Source: Chryseobacterium sp. FH2 (lineage in GTDB: Bacteria > Bacteroidota > Bacteroidia > Flavobacteriales > Weeksellaceae). From it: a stretch of 64,000 bases of DNA. Of the stretch, positions 23,765 to 33,765 are shown piece after piece; the first letter of the stretch is position 1; each line of letters opens with the position of its first letter. The notes under the pieces were generated by a model. The model had not been told where the DNA came from. It saw only the letters and a list, made by a program, of their open reading frames with translations, and made no database searches. Position numbers and translations under genes: made by a program. The DNA lies in the NCBI RefSeq assembly GCF_001045455.1, contig NZ_LFNE01000008.1, forward strand, positions 62,001-126,000. The letters are read 5' to 3'.

Positions 23765-26533
23765 ATGAGACGATTTCATTTGTTCTGTTTTTTAACAGCA
23801 ACTACCGTTATGTCTGCTCAGAGCTCACAATTATATTATTCAGGAACATTTTTTAATCATACAAATAAGCCTCAAAACTTTCTAAAAGTTTACAACAAAA
23901 ACAGTGGTATTTTTGAAATGACCGATGAGAAGGGCTTTGCTATTATTGCTGCAAAACCTTACGATACATTGGTCTGGAACAACGGAAAAAATACGGAGGT
24001 TATCCTATCATATCGATTGAGTGAATTAAAAAATATTTTGGAAAGTCAGATTGACAAAAAACAGGCTCAGAACGTTTACAGTAAAGATTATGATAGTTTG
24101 ATTGCCTTTAAAAATAAAGATAGTTTCAGCATTGAAAATTCTAAAACGGTTTTAAGCAAAAATTCGGATAAATATTTTTCGTCTGTAAGGAAAATCAGGC
24201 AAAAAAACGATACCCTTTTTAAGGTGAAAATAGTAGCACAGCAGTATTTGATTTTTAATGGAAGCTTTATGACTTCATTTGATGTAAAAAACCGTAATTC
24301 AATTCCCGTAACCCAAAGCAGGTACGTACAGGGAAGGCCTGAAAATGGAGCTTTAGTATGGAAAGGCCCTGAAACAAATGAGATGTTCAGCTTTGGGCCT
24401 GATATTTCGACATTAGGATTTGATAATCAACCCTACGAATACGACGAAAACGGGAGATTAATACATTTTAAAAACGGAATTTCACGCGCAAAAGTTTACG
24501 ACAATGATATTTTTAAAACTACGGTTGGATTTAATAATCAATTGAGATTAAACGCTTTAATTAAGAATGGTTATCAGGAAAAAATGCGTTTTTCTTTGGA
24601 TTTGGGTCAGCAAAAAGATCAAATGTATTTTGTTGATCAGTTTAATATAACAAATAATATAAAGACGAAATTGAATGTAAATTTAAATGGGTATATTTTT
24701 AATCTCGGGTTTAATTATGAGGAAAACAAAGCTACAAACGCCAATAGAATAGCTCTTTTTAATAGAATCTATCAGAATTCTTTACTAACGCCTGTCTCAT
24801 TTTCCAACTCGCAGAATATCTTTTTAAGCAACAATTTCCAGCGAAGTTATAGCCAAAGTGCTGATAATCCGTTTTTTCTTTTTAATCAAAACAATACATA
24901 TAATTATAAAAATAGCCGCAGACAGGCAAGCTTTGACGTAGCGAAAAATTGGAGGAATTTTAAACTGTATATAAGTCAGTCTTATGAAAACGACAGTTTT
25001 TGGAACCTTGATCAATATAAACCTTCAACTTTTGGGTTCAATGATGGTATCACTAATGAAAGAGGGCAGAATAATAGTCTGTACCATTCTAATATTTTAG
25101 GAAATTATTCATTAGGAAATTATAAACTCAGAAATATTTTCAGTCTTAATTTTATTCTAAATGATAGAAAATCAGATGTTTATAATAGCTTAGCCTACCG
25201 GAAATATATTTATCAGAGAACTTCGCAGGATTATTTGTTTAATTATAATATGGAATTTTATAGCCATGATTTTGAGATGGGGCTTCAACTTGGAAATTCA
25301 TTCTATATTTCAAATACATCTGATAAAAACAGCTATTGGCTGCCAAAAGCAAATGCTTATATTACTTTCCAGAATATCTTTGATTGGAATAATATTAATT
25401 TTAAAATTTTAGGTGCTTATACCCAAATAAGCTCTGAGCCGGAAATTACAAAATCATATGCTTCTTATGAAACCACATTATTAAACGCTCAGAATTCCTA
25501 CCAGTATTTTCCTGTGAATGAAGTGGAAAGCTTTAATAAACTTTCAAATATAAATACTAAAGAATGGAAAGCAGGAGGAAAAATAAACCTAGGCCACCAT
25601 ATAAGTTTTGAAGGTGAATACTTTAACAGAAAAATTAATAATGATGTGTTTTCTGTATTTGAAAATAATCAGTTAAGATTAAAAAATCTGGCGAATCATA
25701 CGTACAGCGGATATGAATTCAATTTTGATTATAATAATTTAAGGCTTTCCTATGATTTTTACAGCACTCATAAAGTTTCATTTTTTAAATATAAAGATAT
25801 TGTAAACAAAGTGAATGCCGGGTATAATAATATGGCTATTTCGGGATTCAGCGATATTTATAAAACCCTTACAGAAGGACAGGTTTTGGGAGCTGTTATG
25901 GGAAGTTATTTTATAAGAAATGCTGAGGGGCAGCTGATTATTGATGAATTTGGTTATCCGAAAAAAGCAGACGGAATAAAAATTATTGCAGACCCGACTC
26001 CGGATTTTGTATTAAAATTTAATCATAATTTTAAGTATAAAAGGTTTTCTTTAGATATCAATTGGGAATGGAAAAAAGGAGGACAAATCTGGAACGGAAC
26101 ACAGGCTGTGCTTGATTATTATGGACGTTCTTACAATTCTGGTGAAGAAAGGAATATGAAGAACTATGTATTTCAAGGTGTGAATTCCGGAGGGAATGTA
26201 AATCAGATTCCTGTCGATTTTTATGATCAGAACCAGAATGTTACAGAAAACAGGTGGTCAAGATATGGTTATTTGGGTGTATCGGAAGATTATATCCAAA
26301 AAGCTGATTATATAAGGATTAACAGCATTTCGCTTTCCACAAATTTTCCGATTAACAATACTTCAAGAACGTTGACTCTTACTTTTTATGTCAATAATAT
26401 TTTATTATGGCAGGCAAATAAAGGCGTAGATCCTGGTCAAAATTTTTACGATACAGATAATGGAAGAGGTCTTGATTTCTTTAATCTTCCTTCCTTTAAA
26501 ACATTCGGATGCATGGTTTCATTTAAATTTTAA
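23765..26533 (+). CDS. Plug-less TonB-receptor-like outer-membrane barrel
   Basis: 922 residues with signal peptide (MRRFHLFCFLTATTVMSAQ). The N-terminus (about 28-85) resembles the carboxypeptidase-regulatory-like domain that precedes SusC-type plugs. From about residue 240 on, the sequence is a long run of alternating aromatic strands ending in SLSTNFPINNTSRTLTLTFY, VNNILLWQANKGVDPGQN and a terminal F (VSFKF), like the C-terminal part of SusC-type barrels. I find no plug motif (no RG..s...PLYVVDG, no YGSRAANGV). The neighbouring genes on both sides encode plug domains. It probably sits in the outer membrane; whether it transports anything is unknown. Confidence 0.7.
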   Translation: MRRFHLFCFLTATTVMSAQSSQLYYSGTFFNHTNKPQNFLKVYNKNSGIFEMTDEKGFAIIAAKPYDTLVWNNGKNTEVILSYRLSELKNILESQIDKKQAQNVYSKDYDSLIAFKNKDSFSIENSKTVLSKNSDKYFSSVRKIRQKNDTLFKVKIVAQQYLIFNGSFMTSFDVKNRNSIPVTQSRYVQGRPENGALVWKGPETNEMFSFGPDISTLGFDNQPYEYDENGRLIHFKNGISRAKVYDNDIFKTTVGFNNQLRLNALIKNGYQEKMRFSLDLGQQKDQMYFVDQFNITNNIKTKLNVNLNGYIFNLGFNYEENKATNANRIALFNRIYQNSLLTPVSFSNSQNIFLSNNFQRSYSQSADNPFFLFNQNNTYNYKNSRRQASFDVAKNWRNFKLYISQSYENDSFWNLDQYKPSTFGFNDGITNERGQNNSLYHSNILGNYSLGNYKLRNIFSLNFILNDRKSDVYNSLAYRKYIYQRTSQDYLFNYNMEFYSHDFEMGLQLGNSFYISNTSDKNSYWLPKANAYITFQNIFDWNNINFKILGAYTQISSEPEITKSYASYETTLLNAQNSYQYFPVNEVESFNKLSNINTKEWKAGGKINLGHHISFEGEYFNRKINNDVFSVFENNQLRLKNLANHTYSGYEFNFDYNNLRLSYDFYSTHKVSFFKYKDIVNKVNAGYNNMAISGFSDIYKTLTEGQVLGAVMGSYFIRNAEGQLIIDEFGYPKKADGIKIIADPTPDFVLKFNHNFKYKRFSLDINWEWKKGGQIWNGTQAVLDYYGRSYNSGEERNMKNYVFQGVNSGGNVNQIPVDFYDQNQNVTENRWSRYGYLGVSEDYIQKADYIRINSISLSTNFPINNTSRTLTLTFYVNNILLWQANKGVDPGQNFYDTDNGRGLDFFNLPSFKTFGCMVSFKF

Positions 26534-26536
26534 GAT

Positions 26537-29500
26537 ATGAATTTCAGATTTACCTCATATATTTTATTGTTGGGATTTTTATTTTTAAATATTCCGGCAA
26601 AAGCGCAGGATATTTTTCACGATTTTGAAAAAGAAAAAGTGTATGTACAGACTAACCATGTTTTTTATAAACCCGGTGATGAAATGTACTATAAAATTTA
26701 CATTGTGAAAGGAGAAAGTAATCTTCCTGCGGAAGACAGCAAAGTAGTAAATTTTGAATTGACAGGTCCGGACGGAAGTGTTTTCAAAAAGCTTAAATAT
26801 GAAATAAAAAGTGGCCATGCTGAAGGTCACATATATTTTGCGGACGATATGAAGGGAGGGATTTATAAAATCCGTGCTTATACAGACTGGATGCAGAATG
26901 AAGATGATAAAAATGCTTTTGAAAAGGAAATCACTCTGCAAAAAACCGTTTCTCCGAGAATTTTAATGAAACTTGATTTTCCTAAAAAGGGATATGGGGC
27001 AGGAGATGAGGTATTTGCTGATTTCTCTATGAGAAGTCTGAGCAATCTTGCCATTCCTTTTTATGAAGCAGATTATAGTGTCATGCATAATGGTGAAAAA
27101 ATTTCAGAAGGAAAGCTGATTACCGGTAAAGAAGGAAAAAACCAATTGAAATTCAGGCTTCCGGATGTTTTAAAATCATCTGATGCATTATTAACTGTTA
27201 AAGTAAATTTTGATGGATTTACAGAATCTGTTTCGCGAAATATCCCTATTGTTTTGAATAATCTCGATGTGAAATTCATGCCTGAAGGTGGGACTTTCAT
27301 CAATGGAATCGAGCAGAATATTGCTTTTAAAATTTTAGATGAATTTGAAAAACCTGTAGATGCAACGCTGGAAATTTACAATCAGGAGAATGTGAAAATA
27401 ACCAAAGCTTCAGCATATAATTTCGGGATGGGCAGTTTTCAATTGACCCCGAAAAATAATGAAACATATTATGCTAAAGTTTTACAACCTGAAAACATTA
27501 AGGCAATTTATCAGCTTCCGGCAGCCAGGGATAATGGAATTGTTTTTAATATGATAAAAGAAGGGGAGAAATTTTTGTTTAAGATAATTTCAACTCATGA
27601 AAAAAATATTATTGTGGAAGGAAGTTTTCGTGGAAAAAATATTTTTAATAAAACAATTTCATTAAAAAAGGGTCTCAATCAGTTTGAATTACAGGAAGAT
27701 AAACTTCCGATTGGTATTTGTAGGTTTACAGCCTTGGAAAATGATATTCCTCTTGCGGAACGTGTTGTTTTCGCGAACGAAAATAAACAGATGAATATTA
27801 AAATTAAACCTGAAAAAGCGAATTATTTACCCAGAGAAAAAGTGATTTTGGATATTGAAACTACCGATGAAAAAGGCAACCCAATTCCTGCAAATATGGC
27901 TTTGAGTGTCGTGGATGACAAACTTTGGACTTACGCAGATGATAAACAAAATCATATTATTTCATGGCTTTTGATGGATTCTGAATTGAAAGGAAAAATT
28001 GAAAAACCACAGTTTTATTTTGATAATAAAGAAGAAAAAGCAGGGAAAAGCTTAGATCTTGTCATGCTGACGAATGGTTACAGATATTTTGAGCTGATTC
28101 CCGAAGTTATTAAAAACAAAAAATATAAATACCTTCCTGAAAAGAAAAATCCAATCTACGGAATTGTAGAAGATGAGAATAAGAAGCCTGTAAAAGCCGA
28201 AGTTTTTTTATTGGAAGAAGCAGCCAATAGCACTAAAGTTCTTAGACAGATTACAACAGAAAAGGGACTGTTTTATTTTTCAGGTTTAAATCGGGAAACT
28301 TCATATAAGGTAATAGCAAAATCTTTTCAGCCAAAACATAAAGTTAATGTGAGGTTTTTATCTTATAGGCTTAATATTAATCCTTTAACGAAAAACAAAC
28401 TGAATAATATTGACGTTGAAGAAGTGATTAAAGAAGCTGAAATTAAAGAAAAACCAAAGGAAACAGCGGAGACTCCAAAACAACAATATTATACTAAACC
28501 TATTTATAGATCAGATACTGTTAAAAATCAAAATATTGAAGAAGTTGTGGTAACAGCTTTAGGAATTAATAAAAAAGAATCTTTGACGGGCTCTACCACA
28601 GTTGTAAAATCTTATGAGATTGAAAATCCCGCTATGGGTTATCTTCTCAGCGGGAAAGTGGCGGGGCTTCAGGTTTCCGGTATCAGTAACCAAAGTAATC
28701 AAAATATTCTTATCAGAGGAATTTCGTCAGCTTCTAATAATAAACCTTTATTTATTGTAGACGGAGTTCCGGTTGAAAATTTCAATACAATGATTAATCC
28801 GAATGATATCAACAGTATTACGATTCTTAAAGATGCAGCTGCAATAGCGGTTTACGGAAGCAGGGCTGCAAACGGAGTAGTTATTGTGAACTCCTGGAAA
28901 AATATGAATTCCGGAATCAGAATTGATATTTCCCCGAAATCTTATTTTGCTGTGAAAGCTGTTCCAGGAGATAGTTTGGTGGAGTATTCGTATACCAGAA
29001 AATTTTCATATCCTGTTTACAAGACGACCAATACTTCGTACCGGATTGATTATAGAGATGCAATTTATTGGAATCCTGTGGTAGAAACAGATAAAAACGG
29101 AAAAGCAAAAGTAGAATTTTATAATTCTGATGCTAATACTACTTTTAGAATTATGGCGGAAGGCATTTCTGCAACAGGGCTTCTGGGAAGAAAAGAAACA
29201 ACGTATGCTGCTCAGAGCTTAATATCAATTGATGCTAAAATTCCACAGTATCTGTCAAGAACAGATCAAATGCTGATTCCTGTTGTAATTAAAAATAATT
29301 CTTCGGAAACAAAAGAAATAATAATGAATATCATTGTTCCCAATCGTGTTAAACTGATAAAGTCTGATAGCTTAATTACTTTAAAACCATTAGAATCAGG
29401 CAGATTGTTTGTCAAAATTCAAACGGATGAAGTGATTAATTCTAATATTCAGTTTACAGTAAGATCAGATGATTTTAGGGAGACTATGATCCTTCCGTTC

Positions 29501-31054
29501 AAGGTAGAAGAGAAAGGATTTCCGCATAAATACTCGATGATCAACAATCAAAATGAAAATATAAAAATTGTCATTCCTGAATATATTAACGGGAGTTTTT
29601 ATTCATCTTATTATGTTTTTGAAAACAGAGCTTTGCAGATGTTTGAGGATTTGGAACGATTAAGAAGAGAACCTCACGGCTGTTTTGAACAGCTTTCTTC
29701 AACAGTTTATCCTAATATTTTTATTCTGGATTATCTGAAGTCTGTCAACAAAATTACTTCTGAGGACGAAAAGACTGTAACCAAAAACATGAAAATGGGT
29801 TTTCAGAAGATGTTAAGCTATAGGCAGAAAGATGGTGGATTTGGCTATTTCAATTCAACACAGTCCAGCGTTGCGGTTTCAGCTTTTGCATTGTTGGAAT
29901 TTAATGATTTAAAAAAATATGTGACGATTGATCAGAAATTGATTCAGGGATTAAGCTCGTTTATCCTCTCAAAAAAAGATAAGAACGGACTTTTTGAAGT
30001 AAGAGGAGAATATGAACTGAATCAGCCTTATTCCGAATATTCTTGGTCTAGAAATATGTATGTTTTGTATGCTTTATCAAAGAGCGGATTTAAAAATGAA
30101 ATTGAAAATTCTTATAAAATTTTGATGAACAGGGCTTTGGCGACAAAAGACTCTTATCAGTTAGCATTGATGGCAAACACTTCTGCAAATCTTGGAAAAG
30201 ATCAGGACTGCAATACTTTATTAAACATTTTAAACCAACAGCATGATAATAAAAAATTGAAAACTAAAATTACATTTACAGGTTCCGGAGGAATGTCTGC
30301 GAATGCTGAAACGCTTTCACTTTATATAATGGCTTTGCAAAAAGATGAAAGACTGAATCAGTTGAAGATTGCAGAAATTGCAGACGAATTAATCAATTAT
30401 AACGGGTATTATGGCTTTGGTTCCACTCAGGCAACAAGTCTGGCTCTGGAAGCATTATCAGAATTCTTTACTAAAAATGAACAACTTTTTGGAACTGGAA
30501 AACCTATGGTAAAAATTAATGGTTCCGATATCTATCCGAATGTAAATGTTACTTCAGCCTATAAAGTAGGTGAGAACAGGATAAATATAGTTTATCATGA
30601 TAAAAAAGGCCTTCCTTATAAATTAGATTATGAATATTATACTTTACAAGCTCCGGAAAGCGCTGATATCCCTTTGCTGTTAGACATAAAATTAAAATCG
30701 TCAATATCAAAAGTAGGAGAGACAAACAGGCTTTCTGTTAGGGTTAAAAATAAAATCAATGGACAATTACCAATGGCAACAGCGAAAATTGGTATTCCTG
30801 CGGGGCTGACTTTACAAAATGCTCTGCTAAAAGATTTGATTGACAAAAAACAGATTTCTTATTATGAAATTTTTGATAATTATCTGGTTTTGTATTGGGA
30901 ACATTTCAATGCCAATGAAACGAAGGTTGTCAATGTAGATTTAAAAGTAGAATTTGCAGGTGAATATACGGGAAAAGCAAGTAATGTCTACTTATATTAT
31001 ACACCGGAATCCAAAGCCTGGAATGAGGGAATTAAAGCTAAAATTGAACCTTAA
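26537..31054 (+). CDS. Alpha-2-macroglobulin family protein with an inserted TonB-receptor plug domain
   Basis: 1505 residues with signal peptide (ending AKAQ near residue 23). MG2-type domains follow (KVYVQTNHVFYKPGDEMYYK). A carboxypeptidase-regulatory-like unit lies at about 537-600 (NPIYGIVEDENKKPVKAEVF). A complete plug-like domain sits at about 666-790 (EEVVVTALGI, SGKVAGLQVSG, NILIRGISSASNNKPLFIVD, YGSRAANGVVIVN). Then come the A2M domain (YRDAIYWNPVVETDKNGKAK) and the thioester motif PHGCFEQLSS, with Cys1049 and Gln1052, leading into the helical thioester-containing domain. The protein could trap proteases covalently or bind surfaces. It starts 3 bp after the barrel gene, so they are co-translated. 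Confidence 0.88.
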   Translation: MNFRFTSYILLLGFLFLNIPAKAQDIFHDFEKEKVYVQTNHVFYKPGDEMYYKIYIVKGESNLPAEDSKVVNFELTGPDGSVFKKLKYEIKSGHAEGHIYFADDMKGGIYKIRAYTDWMQNEDDKNAFEKEITLQKTVSPRILMKLDFPKKGYGAGDEVFADFSMRSLSNLAIPFYEADYSVMHNGEKISEGKLITGKEGKNQLKFRLPDVLKSSDALLTVKVNFDGFTESVSRNIPIVLNNLDVKFMPEGGTFINGIEQNIAFKILDEFEKPVDATLEIYNQENVKITKASAYNFGMGSFQLTPKNNETYYAKVLQPENIKAIYQLPAARDNGIVFNMIKEGEKFLFKIISTHEKNIIVEGSFRGKNIFNKTISLKKGLNQFELQEDKLPIGICRFTALENDIPLAERVVFANENKQMNIKIKPEKANYLPREKVILDIETTDEKGNPIPANMALSVVDDKLWTYADDKQNHIISWLLMDSELKGKIEKPQFYFDNKEEKAGKSLDLVMLTNGYRYFELIPEVIKNKKYKYLPEKKNPIYGIVEDENKKPVKAEVFLLEEAANSTKVLRQITTEKGLFYFSGLNRETSYKVIAKSFQPKHKVNVRFLSYRLNINPLTKNKLNNIDVEEVIKEAEIKEKPKETAETPKQQYYTKPIYRSDTVKNQNIEEVVVTALGINKKESLTGSTTVVKSYEIENPAMGYLLSGKVAGLQVSGISNQSNQNILIRGISSASNNKPLFIVDGVPVENFNTMINPNDINSITILKDAAAIAVYGSRAANGVVIVNSWKNMNSGIRIDISPKSYFAVKAVPGDSLVEYSYTRKFSYPVYKTTNTSYRIDYRDAIYWNPVVETDKNGKAKVEFYNSDANTTFRIMAEGISATGLLGRKETTYAAQSLISIDAKIPQYLSRTDQMLIPVVIKNNSSETKEIIMNIIVPNRVKLIKSDSLITLKPLESGRLFVKIQTDEVINSNIQFTVRSDDFRETMILPFKVEEKGFPHKYSMINNQNENIKIVIPEYINGSFYSSYYVFENRALQMFEDLERLRREPHGCFEQLSSTVYPNIFILDYLKSVNKITSEDEKTVTKNMKMGFQKMLSYRQKDGGFGYFNSTQSSVAVSAFALLEFNDLKKYVTIDQKLIQGLSSFILSKKDKNGLFEVRGEYELNQPYSEYSWSRNMYVLYALSKSGFKNEIENSYKILMNRALATKDSYQLALMANTSANLGKDQDCNTLLNILNQQHDNKKLKTKITFTGSGGMSANAETLSLYIMALQKDERLNQLKIAEIADELINYNGYYGFGSTQATSLALEALSEFFTKNEQLFGTGKPMVKINGSDIYPNVNVTSAYKVGENRINIVYHDKKGLPYKLDYEYYTLQAPESADIPLLLDIKLKSSISKVGETNRLSVRVKNKINGQLPMATAKIGIPAGLTLQNALLKDLIDKKQISYYEIFDNYLVLYWEHFNANETKVVNVDLKVEFAGEYTGKASNVYLYYTPESKAWNEGIKAKIEP

Positions 31055-31090
31055 ACTTGAAAATATAAAATTTTACCATACACCTTTTTT

Positions 31091-31105
31091 AATTTTTGCA
31101 TCTAT
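31091..31105 (+). promoter_or_regulatory. Promoter motif before the vWA lipoprotein gene
   Basis: AATTTTTGCATCTAT, identical over 15 bp to the sequence before the ECF sigma gene at 22066. It lies in the 121-bp gap between the macroglobulin and vWA genes and suggests separate but shared control. Confidence 0.5.
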
Positions 31106-31175
31106 TATATAAAGCTTGATTATAAGTAATAATTGGAGTAAAATTTAATAGAAATTCGTAACTAAAAATCTGAAG

Positions 31176-33089
31176 ATGAAAAAAACAGTGATAACAATAT
31201 TTGTGTTGGCAATTCTTGGAAGTTGTAAAACAAAAACTGCAACAGATTCTACGAAAGAATCAAAACCTTTAAGCGTAAAAAAAGATAAAGATCAGGATGG
31301 AATTCCCAATAAAGAAGATCAATGCCCGGAAATTGCAGGTCCTGTGGAAAACAACGGCTGCCCTTGGCCGGATACCGATGGCGATAATGTAATAGATAAA
31401 GATGATGCATGTCCCACAGTTGCAGGACCTGCTGAAAATAACGGTTGTCCTTGGCCGGATACAGACGGTGACGGAATTTTAGATAAAGACGATGCATGTC
31501 CTACCGTTCCCGGACTCCCGGAATACAATGGCTGTCCGAAGCCGAAAAGACAGACTGCGATGGAAGTTGAAAGTGTTTTGGTTACAGGTTATAAAACAAA
31601 AACGGTTAATCAAGCACGTGCAAAACAAATGAGGGCTACAAAAACAGGAAAAAAAGCAATCAAAAAACAAAAAAATTATAATAATAATGAAGAGTATGAT
31701 GCTCTGGTTGAAAATCCTTTTGAATTAACTAAAAACCAGCCGCTTTCTACTTTTTCTATTGATACCGATAATGCTTCTTATTCAAATGTCAGACGTATGA
31801 TTATTGATGGGGAAGTTGATAAAAATGCTGTGAGAGTAGAGGAAATGATTAATTATTTTAAATATAATTATCCTCAGCCGAAAAATAATCAGCCTTTTTC
31901 TATTAGCACAGAATTAAATTCAGCACCCTGGAATCCGGATCATAAATTGCTTAAAATTGGTTTGAAGGGGAAAAATATTCCGATGAACAATTTACCACCG
32001 TCTAATATTGTTTTTCTTCTCGATGTTTCAGGTTCGATGGATGAAGAGAATAAGTTGCCTTTACTTAAATCTTCTCTGAAAATTTTACTAGATCAGCTAC
32101 GACCTAAAGATAAAGTAGGAATTGTTGTGTATGCCGGAAGTGCAGGTGTTGTTTTACCACCAACTTCTGCTGCTGAAAAAGGAAAAATTATCGAAGCATT
32201 AGACAGATTGCAGGCGGGTGGAAGTACTGCCGGTGGCGAAGGAATTGAATTGGCTTACAAGTTGGCAGAAGAAAACTTTATCAAAGGAGGGAATAATCGT
32301 GTGGTGCTGGCTACAGATGGTGATTTTAACGTCGGTGTGTCTTCGAAAACAGATCTTGAAACTTTAATTGAAGAAAAAAGAAAAACGGGTGTTTTCCTTA
32401 CTTGCCTTGGATATGGAATGGGAAATTATAAAGACAACAAAATGGAGACTTTGGCGGATAAAGGCAACGGAAACTACGCTTATATTGACAACCTACAGGA
32501 AGCTCAGAAGTTTTTGGGAAGGGAATTTGCAGGAAACATTTACACGATCGCAAAAGATGTAAAAATTCAGATTGAGTTTAATCCTAAATATGTAAAATCT
32601 TATCGGTTAATCGGATACGAAAACAGAAAATTAAGGAATGAAGACTTTGTGGACGATAAAATTGATGCAGGTGAATTGGGAAGCGGACACACCGTTACAG
32701 CTTTATATGAAATCATCCCTGCAAATGTAAGTTCAGAGTTTTCACCTAAAGATAGGAAGTTGAAATATACAGCTAATTCAGGATCTAAAAAATTTGGAAA
32801 TGAGCTGGCGACGATTAAATTCAGATATAAAAAGCCAAGAAGTAACAAAAGTTCTGAAATTGTTGAGGTTGTGAAAAGTTCTTCCGTTGACAAAGCTAAA
32901 GCAAGCTCAGATTTCAAATTTGCCTCTTCTGTAGCTTGGTTCGGCCTGGTTTTGAGAGATTCAAAATTAATCAAAAAGAAAAATCTTGCCGATATTCAAA
33001 ATTTGGCAAAACAAAGTAAAGGAACCGATGAAGAGGGCTATAGAACAGAATTTATAAAGTTAGTTCAGGATTATAAAAACAGTAAGTAG
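31176..33089 (+). CDS. Lipoprotein with thrombospondin type-3-like repeats and a von Willebrand A domain
   Basis: 637 residues with lipobox (AILGSCKTK). Residues 36-125 contain three repeats of about 29 residues with DxDxDG calcium-type loops ([48 protein letters not shown]); the DNA is correspondingly repetitive. [14 protein letters not shown] resembles the start of a TonB-receptor linker, but no plug follows. The vWA domain has the MIDAS motif [11 protein letters not shown] (283-287 DVSGS) and [11 protein letters not shown]; the layout resembles YfbK-type proteins. It is probably surface-exposed. A2M and vWA proteins often occur together in bacteria, supporting a common role. Confidence 0.88.
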   Translation: MKKTVITIFVLAILGSCKTKTATDSTKESKPLSVKKDKDQDGIPNKEDQCPEIAGPVENNGCPWPDTDGDNVIDKDDACPTVAGPAENNGCPWPDTDGDGILDKDDACPTVPGLPEYNGCPKPKRQTAMEVESVLVTGYKTKTVNQARAKQMRATKTGKKAIKKQKNYNNNEEYDALVENPFELTKNQPLSTFSIDTDNASYSNVRRMIIDGEVDKNAVRVEEMINYFKYNYPQPKNNQPFSISTELNSAPWNPDHKLLKIGLKGKNIPMNNLPPSNIVFLLDVSGSMDEENKLPLLKSSLKILLDQLRPKDKVGIVVYAGSAGVVLPPTSAAEKGKIIEALDRLQAGGSTAGGEGIELAYKLAEENFIKGGNNRVVLATDGDFNVGVSSKTDLETLIEEKRKTGVFLTCLGYGMGNYKDNKMETLADKGNGNYAYIDNLQEAQKFLGREFAGNIYTIAKDVKIQIEFNPKYVKSYRLIGYENRKLRNEDFVDDKIDAGELGSGHTVTALYEIIPANVSSEFSPKDRKLKYTANSGSKKFGNELATIKFRYKKPRSNKSSEIVEVVKSSSVDKAKASSDFKFASSVAWFGLVLRDSKLIKKKNLADIQNLAKQSKGTDEEGYRTEFIKLVQDYKNSK

Positions 33090-33095
33090 TCTTTA

Positions 33096-33130
33096 AAAAC
33101 AGGCATTCTAAAGAATGGCTGTTTTATTTT
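33096..33130 (+). terminator. Terminator after the ECF/macroglobulin locus
   Basis: Stem AAAACAG-g-CATTC / GAATG-g-CTGTTTT with one internal mismatch and TAAA loop, followed by ATTTT. It starts 6 bp after the vWA stop codon. Confidence 0.8.
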
Positions 33131-33139
33131 GTAATTAAT

Positions 33140-33157
33140 TTTCAAAAATTATTGAAA
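33140..33157. promoter_or_regulatory. Candidate operator before the GbsR/MarR-type regulator
   Basis: TTTCAAAAATTATTGAAA is an 18-bp dyad (TTTCAA-N6-TTGAAA), identical to 33748-33765. Its right arm provides the TTG (33152) of the gene's promoter, so binding would block polymerase. Confidence 0.65.
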
Positions 33158-33181
33158 GTTCAAAATATTTAATTATATTTG
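33152..33181 (+). promoter_or_regulatory. Promoter of the GbsR/MarR-type regulator gene
   Basis: TTG at 33152 and TATATTTG at 33174-33181 with 19-bp spacing, an excellent Bacteroidota match, 26 bp before the ATG. Confidence 0.7.
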
Positions 33182-33207
33182 TATTAAGAAATCAAAAGAC
33201 ATACAAA

Positions 33208-33711
33208 ATGAATCTTTCAGAAGCTAAAGAAAAGTACATTCAGACCTGGGGAACTTTTGCTACCAATTGGGGAATCAATCGTACAATGGCACAGGTTCAT
33301 GCGTTGCTTTTAGCAAGTGATAAACCACTTTCTACCGATGAAGTGATGGAGCAGCTTGAAATTTCAAGGGGAAATGCCAATATGAATTTGCGGGCTTTAA
33401 TGGATTGGGGAATTGTGAGGAAAGAATTTGTGAAAGGGGACAGAAAAGAGTATTTTGTTGCGGAGAAAGATGTCTGGTATCTGTTCAAACAAATTACAAA
33501 AGAACGTAGAAAAAGAGAGATAGAACCTGTAATTTCATTCTTGGAAGAACTTAAAAATATTGAAGATAGGGATTCTCCTGAAGCAAAAGAATTTATCAAG
33601 CTGATGGATGATTTCAGCTCGGTAACAGGAAAAATCAACAATATAATGGATTTGGCGATTAAAAGTGATGATCACTGGCTGGTCGGGAAAATCACCAACT
33701 TATTAAAATAA
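33208..33711 (+). CDS. GbsR/MarR-type transcriptional regulator
   Basis: 167 residues. GTFATNWGINRTMAQVHALL, LSTDEVMEQLEISRGNANMN and LRALMDWGIVRKEFVKGDRK show the winged helix-turn-helix of the GbsR group of MarR-like proteins; the C-terminal half is helical, for dimerisation. It is followed by its own terminator and then by a four-gene group. An identical 18-bp dyad lies before the regulator and before that group, so it probably represses both. The ligand is unknown. Confidence 0.88.
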   Translation: MNLSEAKEKYIQTWGTFATNWGINRTMAQVHALLLASDKPLSTDEVMEQLEISRGNANMNLRALMDWGIVRKEFVKGDRKEYFVAEKDVWYLFKQITKERRKREIEPVISFLEELKNIEDRDSPEAKEFIKLMDDFSSVTGKINNIMDLAIKSDDHWLVGKITNLLK

Positions 33712-33736
33712 AAAAGGATTTCAAATCCTTTTTTAT
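33711..33736 (+). terminator. Terminator after the GbsR/MarR-type gene
   Basis: Ten-bp stem AAAAAGGATT / AATCCTTTTT with TCA loop and T-run, overlapping the end of the coding region. Confidence 0.85.
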
Positions 33737-33747
33737 TTCAGCTTAAC

Positions 33748-33765
33748 TTTCAAAAATTATTGAAA
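33748..33765. promoter_or_regulatory. Second copy of the TTTCAA-N6-TTGAAA dyad
   Basis: Exact 18-bp copy of 33140-33157, 96 bp before the DCC-family gene. No clear -7 box follows at the expected distance, so the promoter itself is not identified. Confidence 0.6.

Noticed and set aside
31330-31530. Tandem DNA repeat as a mobile or CRISPR-like element
   Set aside because: The repeat is explained by the calcium-type protein repeats it encodes.
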